Positions 15,585-19,969 of a stretch of 19,969 nt of DNA are shown here, piece by piece. The stretch is taken from positions 1-19,969 of the forward strand of contig DLPY01000026.1 of the NCBI GenBank assembly GCA_002478685.1. The letters are read 5' to 3'. The notes under the pieces are model-generated. The model saw nothing but the letters and a program-made list of their open reading frames with translations, did no database searches and had not been told where the DNA came from. Position numbers and translations under genes: made by a program. Positions within the stretch are counted from its first letter, which is position 1; every line of letters starts with the position of its first letter. Source of the stretch: Flavobacteriaceae bacterium UBA7446 (GTDB lineage Bacteria; Bacteroidota; Bacteroidia; Flavobacteriales; Flavobacteriaceae).

Positions 15585-15617
15585 TCAAGTTATCAACATT
15601 ATTTGTGTAAAAAACAC

Positions 15618-17282
15618 CTATTCATAAGCGTCGAGGTGTACATTTTCAATAGCACGACCAGATGGCTCATTCATGTTTTGGAATGATGCATCCCAAGCCA
15701 ATGCCGTAGGTGTACTACACGCCACAGAAGGAACAGAAGGGACTGTCAAGGCTGCTGCATTTGAAGGGAAATGTTCCTCAAAAATGCTTCGGTAATAGTA
15801 TTCTTCTTTGGTTCGTGGTGGCTGTACTGGAAAACGATGGCTGACTTGTACCATTTGCGCATCACTTACGGCTTCCTCAACAACAACTTTGAGTGAATCA
15901 ATCCAACTATACCCAACACCATCACTAAACTGTTCTTTTTGACGCCAAGCCACTGATGCTGGTAATTCATCTTCAAAAGCTTTACGTAAAACCCATTTTT
16001 CCATACGCTCAGGAGTAATCATTTTATCTTTTGGATTAATGCGCATGGCAACGTCCATAAATTCTTTATCCAAAAACGGAACACGACCCTCAATACCCCA
16101 AGCTGCCAGTGATTTATTGGCTCTTAAACAATCGTATTGATATAGTTTTTCTAGCTTCCTAACGGTCTCTTTGTGGAATTCTTCTGGACTGGGTGCTTTG
16201 TGGAAATACAAATAACCACCAAATACTTCGTCTGCACCTTCGCCTGAAAGTACCATTTTAATACCCATGGACTTGATAACACGCGCCAGCAAATACATTG
16301 GTGTGGAAGCACGAACAGTTGTAATGTCATAAGTTTCCAAGTGGTAAATAACATCTCGTATGGCATCAAGTCCTTCCTGTACGGTGAAAGTCACTTCATG
16401 ATGTACTGTTCCAATCTTATCGGCAACAACTTGAGCTGCAGCCAAATCGGGCGAGCCTTCCAATCCGATAGAAAAAGAGTGTAATTGCGGCCACCATGCT
16501 TCTTGTTGATCATCAGCTTCAATACGATTTTTAGCAAATTTTTTGGCTAACGCTGAAGTAATAGATGAGTCCAAACCACCCGACAACAAAACACCGTAAG
16601 GCACATCACTCATCAACTGGCGGCGTACGGCATCTTCCAACGCTTTCCCTAAATCCTCAATACTTGTGTCGTTTTCTTTAACAGCATCATACTGCTCCCA
16701 ATCACGAGTATACCACTTTTTGGGTTCCTTATCTTTTTCAGTCATAAAATGTCCCGGAGGAAAAACTTCAATGGTGTGACAAACGCCTTCTAAGGATTTA
16801 AGCTCTGATGCCACGTAACGCGTGCCATTCTGGTCAAATCCATAATACAAGGGAATTATACCCATATGATCTCGAGCAATAAGGAAACTTTTGTTGGCAA
16901 CATCATATACAACAAAGCCAAAAATACCGTTAAGGTCATCGATAAAATCACTACCTTTTTGGTGATAGAGTGCTAAAATAACTTCGCAATCAGAACCTGT
17001 CTGAAAGGCGTAATCTGGTGTTATAGCACGAAGTTCACGATGATTGTATATTTCTCCATTGGCAGCTAATACCAAGTTTTTATCAGCACTGTAAAGCGGT
17101 TGACGCCCAGAAGTTGGGTCAACAATTGCCAATCGCTCATGTGCCATTACAGCATAGTTATCGGCATGAATACCACTCCAATCGGGACCGCGATGGCGAA
17201 TTTTCTTTGACATTTCAAGAACCTGTGGGCGAAGCTCATCAGCGGATTGCTTTAAATTTATAGCACAAACAATTCCACACAT
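15618..17282 (-). CDS. asnB: Asparagine synthase B (glutamine-hydrolysing)
   Basis: Makes asparagine from aspartate, ATP and glutamine-derived ammonia. The 554 residues match AsnB. The N-terminal class II glutaminase domain starts with the nucleophile Cys2 (MCGIVCAIN) after removal of Met1 and contains RHRGPD (29-34), NGEIYN (75-80) and GSDCE (96-100). The synthetase domain has the pyrophosphate loop SGGLDSS (235-241), SGEGADEVFGGY (346-357) and EGRVPFLD (398-405). The start is fixed because Cys2 must follow the initiator Met. The 5' leader lies in a very A/T-rich spacer with a palindrome and -7 candidate at 17366-17386. Confidence 0.97.
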   Translation of the reverse strand: MCGIVCAINLKQSADELRPQVLEMSKKIRHRGPDWSGIHADNYAVMAHERLAIVDPTSGRQPLYSADKNLVLAANGEIYNHRELRAITPDYAFQTGSDCEVILALYHQKGSDFIDDLNGIFGFVVYDVANKSFLIARDHMGIIPLYYGFDQNGTRYVASELKSLEGVCHTIEVFPPGHFMTEKDKEPKKWYTRDWEQYDAVKENDTSIEDLGKALEDAVRRQLMSDVPYGVLLSGGLDSSITSALAKKFAKNRIEADDQQEAWWPQLHSFSIGLEGSPDLAAAQVVADKIGTVHHEVTFTVQEGLDAIRDVIYHLETYDITTVRASTPMYLLARVIKSMGIKMVLSGEGADEVFGGYLYFHKAPSPEEFHKETVRKLEKLYQYDCLRANKSLAAWGIEGRVPFLDKEFMDVAMRINPKDKMITPERMEKWVLRKAFEDELPASVAWRQKEQFSDGVGYSWIDSLKVVVEEAVSDAQMVQVSHRFPVQPPRTKEEYYYRSIFEEHFPSNAAALTVPSVPSVACSTPTALAWDASFQNMNEPSGRAIENVHLDAYE

Positions 17283-17353
17283 AATTTAAAATTTAATGCA
17301 AATTTCTATTTTTAATTTTTATTTTAAACTATTATTTTTAATTTTAATTTAAT

Positions 17354-17361
17354 TATTTTTG
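17354..17361 (+). promoter_or_regulatory. Possible -7 promoter element for ftsE
   Basis: TATTTTTG matches TAnnTTTG on the plus strand, but the surroundings are almost pure A/T and no -33 TTG is present, so a chance match is quite possible. The leader to the ATG at 17461 would be about 90 nt and would include the palindrome at 17366-17386. A second, imperfect candidate (TACTTTTA) lies at 17443-17450, only about 10 nt before that ATG. Confidence 0.25.
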
Positions 17362-17365
17362 TTTT

Positions 17366-17386
17366 ATATCAAATATAATTTGATAT
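17366..17386. repeat. Perfect palindrome in the asnB-ftsE spacer, possible operator
   Basis: Arms ATATCAAAT (17366-17374) and ATTTGATAT (17378-17386) are exact reverse complements around ATA. Minus-strand TATATTTG at 17370-17377, an exact -7 match for asnB, lies inside it. The size (9-bp arms, 12-bp centre-to-centre) suits a dimeric regulator, and binding there would block asnB transcription. The local A/T richness makes short A/T palindromes more likely by chance, but both arms include the C/G pair. Confidence 0.5.
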
Positions 17387-17460
17387 TTAAATTAATTGTG
17401 ATTGTTAAATAGAAGTTTACTTTAACTCCTTCTAAAAACATGCTTACTTTTATAGCAGAT

Positions 17461-18141
17461 ATGAGCTCACCCATTATCAAAATAGAAAATGCAACCATCA
17501 GCCAACACAAAAAGGTGGTATTGAAAGACGTTTCACTTGAAGTGGCTGGAGGAGCATTTGTATATTTTATTGGTAGAACGGGAAGTGGAAAGAGTAGTTT
17601 GATTCGAACGATGTATGCTGCACTTCCATTAAATGAGGGTGAAATTACGATTTGTGACACAAAACTATCATCACTCAAAAAACGACGTATTCATAAGCTG
17701 AGAAGAAAACTAGGCATTGTATTTCAGGATTTTAAACTCCTACCCGACCGAGATGTTAGTCAAAACTTAGCCTTTGTTTTACGTGCCACAGGATGGAAAA
17801 ACAAAGAAGACCGCAATACCAGAATTGGCGAGGTGTTGGCACTAGTTGGGTTGAAGGGCAAGGAAAAACGTTATCCGCAAACCTTATCTGGTGGCGAACA
17901 ACAACGATTATCTATTGCTCGGGCGTTATTAAACAATCCGAAAGTTCTACTTGCTGACGAACCCACAGGGAATTTAGATCCTATAACACGCTGGGAAATC
18001 ATGGAAGTATTGCTTGAAATAAACAAAAAAGGCACTACCGTTTTAATGGCTACGCATGACTTTGGCATTATTCAAAAGTATCCTGGTAAGACCTTTAAGT
18101 GTGAGGAAGGTGAGGTAGCCGAAGTAGTGATTAAAAGTTAG
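17461..18141 (+). CDS. ftsE: FtsE-like cell-division ABC transporter ATPase
   Basis: FtsE is the ATPase partner of the membrane protein FtsX; the complex controls septal peptidoglycan hydrolases at the division site. With the ATG at 17461 the product is 226 residues. Visible are Walker A GRTGSGKS (38-45), the Q-loop Gln89 in VFQDFKLLPDRDV (an FtsE-type sequence), the signature LSGGEQQR (143-150), Walker B VLLADEPTGNLD (162-173) and the H-loop His199 in MATHD. An ATG at 17440 would add seven residues (MLTFIAD) not expected at a FtsE N-terminus. No ftsX follows; in this lineage it is often encoded elsewhere. The 3' end overlaps the convergent glycosyltransferase by 11 bp. Confidence 0.88.
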   Translation: MSSPIIKIENATISQHKKVVLKDVSLEVAGGAFVYFIGRTGSGKSSLIRTMYAALPLNEGEITICDTKLSSLKKRRIHKLRRKLGIVFQDFKLLPDRDVSQNLAFVLRATGWKNKEDRNTRIGEVLALVGLKGKEKRYPQTLSGGEQQRLSIARALLNNPKVLLADEPTGNLDPITRWEIMEVLLEINKKGTTVLMATHDFGIIQKYPGKTFKCEEGEVAEVVIKS

Positions 18142-19228
18142 CAGATTCAATAAGTTCTTGCCACTGCTTTTTAATGTTATCAAACGAGAGGTGTGAAACT
18201 GACTTTTTTGCGTTTGCTTTGCATGTTTTTTTTAGTGCTTCATCTTGATGCATGCGCGTTATTGCTGTAGACAATTCATGAATATTTCCGTTTTCTACAA
18301 GTAATCCATTTTGCTCGTGGCAAATGATTTCTGAAGGTCCTGTTGGACAATCATAAGAAACCACTGGAGTTCCGCACGCCAAAGCCTCAATAAGTACCAT
18401 AGGAAACCCTTCAAATTCACTAGCCAAAATGAAAAATTTAGCTTTTGCAAAGTATTTAAATGGATTTTGTTGGAATCCTTCAAAATGAACAAAATCAGCA
18501 CACTTTAATTCATACGCAAGCGCAACAAGCCGTTTTTTTACTACTCCATCGCCTAAAATTATAAGGTGTACACCTGACTCGGACAACCCCGATTTTGCAT
18601 AGGCTTCAATTACATGATTAAAGCGCTTGATCTTATCATCCATTCTACCAGCTGTCAATACAAATGGTTTATCCATTGTGATGGCTTCTTCCTTTCGTCT
18701 ATCAATGTGGTTAAAGTCAATTGCATTATTAATGACTCTTTCATTGTAATAGCCTAGTGCTTTTAATTTTTCTGAGATCACGTTTGAAACCGATATTAAT
18801 GCAAAAACTTGTCTATAAATTGTGCCAAAAATAAACCAAGGTTTTGGAATATATTTATTTAGTAGTGGCAAGTGAACTGTAAGGATCGTGTGTTTTACCT
18901 GCCTGAAAATAAATAAATGAAAAATACATTCAATCCAAAAAATACGTCTAGATCTAAAGTCAATAACAAAGTCAAAGTTTCCTTTTTTTATGGATTTATA
19001 AAGCTTGAAAAATGAAGTTGCTAGTGAAGAATAAGCTACCATTTTGTTTTTGCTATGCCCTAAGTAGACATAATTTCCTTTGTATGGATAATCACGATTA
19101 GGGTATGCAGCAAAAATAGTAACCGCATAGCCTAAATCGGACATAAAAATGGAAATTAGTGAGGACACACGCTCTGCTCCACCATTGCCTAAAGAGGGTG
19201 TTATGATTGCAATGCTTACTTTTGACAT
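18131..19228 (-). CDS. Family 4 glycosyltransferase
   Basis: Probably a retaining, nucleotide-sugar-dependent GT-B enzyme acting on the cytoplasmic face of the inner membrane in synthesis of a surface polysaccharide. The N-terminal domain starts with a beta-strand and SLGNGGAERV (12-21), the usual opening of polysaccharide GT4 enzymes. The C-terminal domain has TAGRMDDKIKRF (192-203), a nucleotide-binding glycine loop ILGDG (224-228) and the E-x7-E motif in EGFPMVLIE (273-281), followed by ALACGTPVVS. The 365-residue length is normal. The start is taken as ATG at 19226-19228; the preceding TTG codon is also in frame but less likely. Donor and acceptor cannot be predicted. Confidence 0.88.
   Translation of the reverse strand: MSKVSIAIITPSLGNGGAERVSSLISIFMSDLGYAVTIFAAYPNRDYPYKGNYVYLGHSKNKMVAYSSLATSFFKLYKSIKKGNFDFVIDFRSRRIFWIECIFHLFIFRQVKHTILTVHLPLLNKYIPKPWFIFGTIYRQVFALISVSNVISEKLKALGYYNERVINNAIDFNHIDRRKEEAITMDKPFVLTAGRMDDKIKRFNHVIEAYAKSGLSESGVHLIILGDGVVKKRLVALAYELKCADFVHFEGFQQNPFKYFAKAKFFILASEFEGFPMVLIEALACGTPVVSYDCPTGPSEIICHEQNGLLVENGNIHELSTAITRMHQDEALKKTCKANAKKSVSHLSFDNIKKQWQELIESANF
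19217..19224 (+). promoter_or_regulatory. Possible -7 promoter element of the family 2 glycosyltransferase
   Basis: TACTTTTG is an exact TAnnTTTG match on the plus strand, 27 nt before the ATG at 19252. It lies inside the first codons of the divergent family 4 gene. No good -33 TTG is seen at the usual spacing. Confidence 0.35.
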
Positions 19229-19251
19229 CAATTTACAAATGCTGGTTTTCT

Positions 19252-19969
19252 ATGAAATTATCTGTACACATACTTACATACAATAGTGAAAGATACATCA
19301 AAGATGCGTTAGATTCAGTTTTAAAGCAAAAAACGAACTTTCCTTTTGAAATTATCATCGGTGATGATGCTTCTACAGACAATACACTAGATATTTTGAA
19401 AACATACACACATAGCAATTCTATTGTTAAACCATTCCAAAACAAACAAAATCTTGGCATTTTAAAAAACTTTAAAGCAACCTTAGACAGATGTTCCGGA
19501 GAATATGTGTTTGATTTGGCAGGTGATGATTGGATTCATGACACCTCAGCATTGCAAAAAATGGTTGATGTTTTGGATAAAAACAAGGCGTTGGCTTTTA
19601 TTGACTCTGGTTATGATGTTTTTTTTGAATACAGAAACAAAACAAGAACATTTCACAACAAAAAAATATTAAATACAACTATTTACAAAGAATATGTTCA
19701 AACAATTGGTTCTCCTACACTTGGATGTTGTTTTAGAAAAAATGCATTGTATAAGTTCGTAGATTTTGATTATTATATCGATTTGGGTTTTAAAATCGAA
19801 GATTACCCCATACTAGCTGACTTGACTGAAAATTGTATGTTCGATTTTATCCGTGAATCTTTTGTAACCTACAGAGTACACAAGAAATCGTATTCTGCTA
19901 ACTTCCATGATTTCTTGGAATTGAAAATGTTTTTTGCTGACAAATACGGCTATAGCAAGCAGTCTATCG
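19252..19969 (+). CDS. Family 2 glycosyltransferase (partial, 3' end outside window)
   Basis: Inverting GT-A transferase, probably adding a sugar to a lipid-linked or surface glycan. Only the first 239 codons are present; the frame is open to the window end. The N-terminus MKLSVHILTYNSERYIKDAL and DDASTDNT (38-45) with the nucleotide-binding Asp pair are classic GT2 features. AGDDW (90-94) takes the place of the metal-binding DxD-type motif, and the preceding NLGILKNF is the usual family segment. The last visible third (EDYPILADLTENC...YRVHKKS) resembles capsule or O-antigen GT2 enzymes. It starts 23 bp from the divergent family 4 gene. The region is poor in G and C, as is common in surface-polysaccharide loci. 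Confidence 0.9.
   Translation, partial: MKLSVHILTYNSERYIKDALDSVLKQKTNFPFEIIIGDDASTDNTLDILKTYTHSNSIVKPFQNKQNLGILKNFKATLDRCSGEYVFDLAGDDWIHDTSALQKMVDVLDKNKALAFIDSGYDVFFEYRNKTRTFHNKKILNTTIYKEYVQTIGSPTLGCCFRKNALYKFVDFDYYIDLGFKIEDYPILADLTENCMFDFIRESFVTYRVHKKSYSANFHDFLELKMFFADKYGYSKQSI

Noticed and set aside
15590..15598. TTATCAACA, one mismatch from a DnaA box, near gyrB
   Set aside because: A single imperfect box without a cluster, an A/T-rich unwinding repeat or dnaA nearby is not evidence of a replication origin.
1..19969. CRISPR arrays, insertion sequences, integrases, phage genes, toxin-antitoxin or defence systems
   Set aside because: No regularly spaced repeats, transposase or integrase motifs, terminal inverted repeats or known defence domains were seen on either strand.

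Overview
The window looks like a chromosomal segment of a low-GC member of the Bacteroidota, most likely family Flavobacteriaceae. The signs are a single-chain SecDF fusion, an archaeal/eukaryotic-type prolyl-tRNA synthetase, signal peptides cleaved at A|Q, an OmpP1/FadL-type barrel opening with a long GGAFGALGGD/NPAG block, start codons preceded by A/T-rich sequence instead of Shine-Dalgarno sites, and repeated matches to the Bacteroidota sigma-factor promoter (TTG/TTTG, about 19 bp, TAnnTTTG). The genus cannot be fixed from sequence reading alone.

Region 1 (1-1976, minus strand) is a translation block: prolyl-tRNA synthetase, then tRNA-Glu(UUC), then ribosomal protein S20 beginning 13 nt after the tRNA, closed by a strong hairpin terminator. 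Region 2 (1979-4556, plus strand) is transcribed divergently from proS. It holds a predicted lipoprotein with a Gly/Trp/Tyr-rich centre and a Ser/Asn/Arg tail, followed after 1 nt by a FadL-family outer-membrane barrel. Region 3 (4582-7865, plus strand) is a compact run of folE, cysS, yidD and lgt. Region 4 (7862-15539, minus strand) reads gyrB, a small exported protein, an outer-membrane barrel-like protein, mdh and secDF; secDF converges on lgt with a 4-bp overlap and has its own well-formed promoter. Region 5 is asnB (minus), separated from gyrB by a long hairpin. Region 6 begins with an A/T-rich divergent spacer carrying a perfect palindrome, then ftsE (plus), which overlaps a convergent family-4 glycosyltransferase by 11 bp. 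That gene is divergent, at a 23-bp distance, from a family-2 glycosyltransferase cut off by the window end. The last two genes look like the edge of a surface-polysaccharide locus.

Functionally the window is mostly core housekeeping (translation, DNA topology, central metabolism, protein export) with three envelope-related patches: the lipoprotein/FadL pair, the yidD-lgt-secDF export group, and the unassigned exported pair between gyrB and mdh. I found no CRISPR array, insertion sequence, phage gene, toxin-antitoxin pair or defence system. The less ordinary items are the small-scale regulatory structures and the two exported-protein pairs. No stretch over 300 bases lacks a gene; the longest non-coding gap is 178 bp, at 17283-17460.
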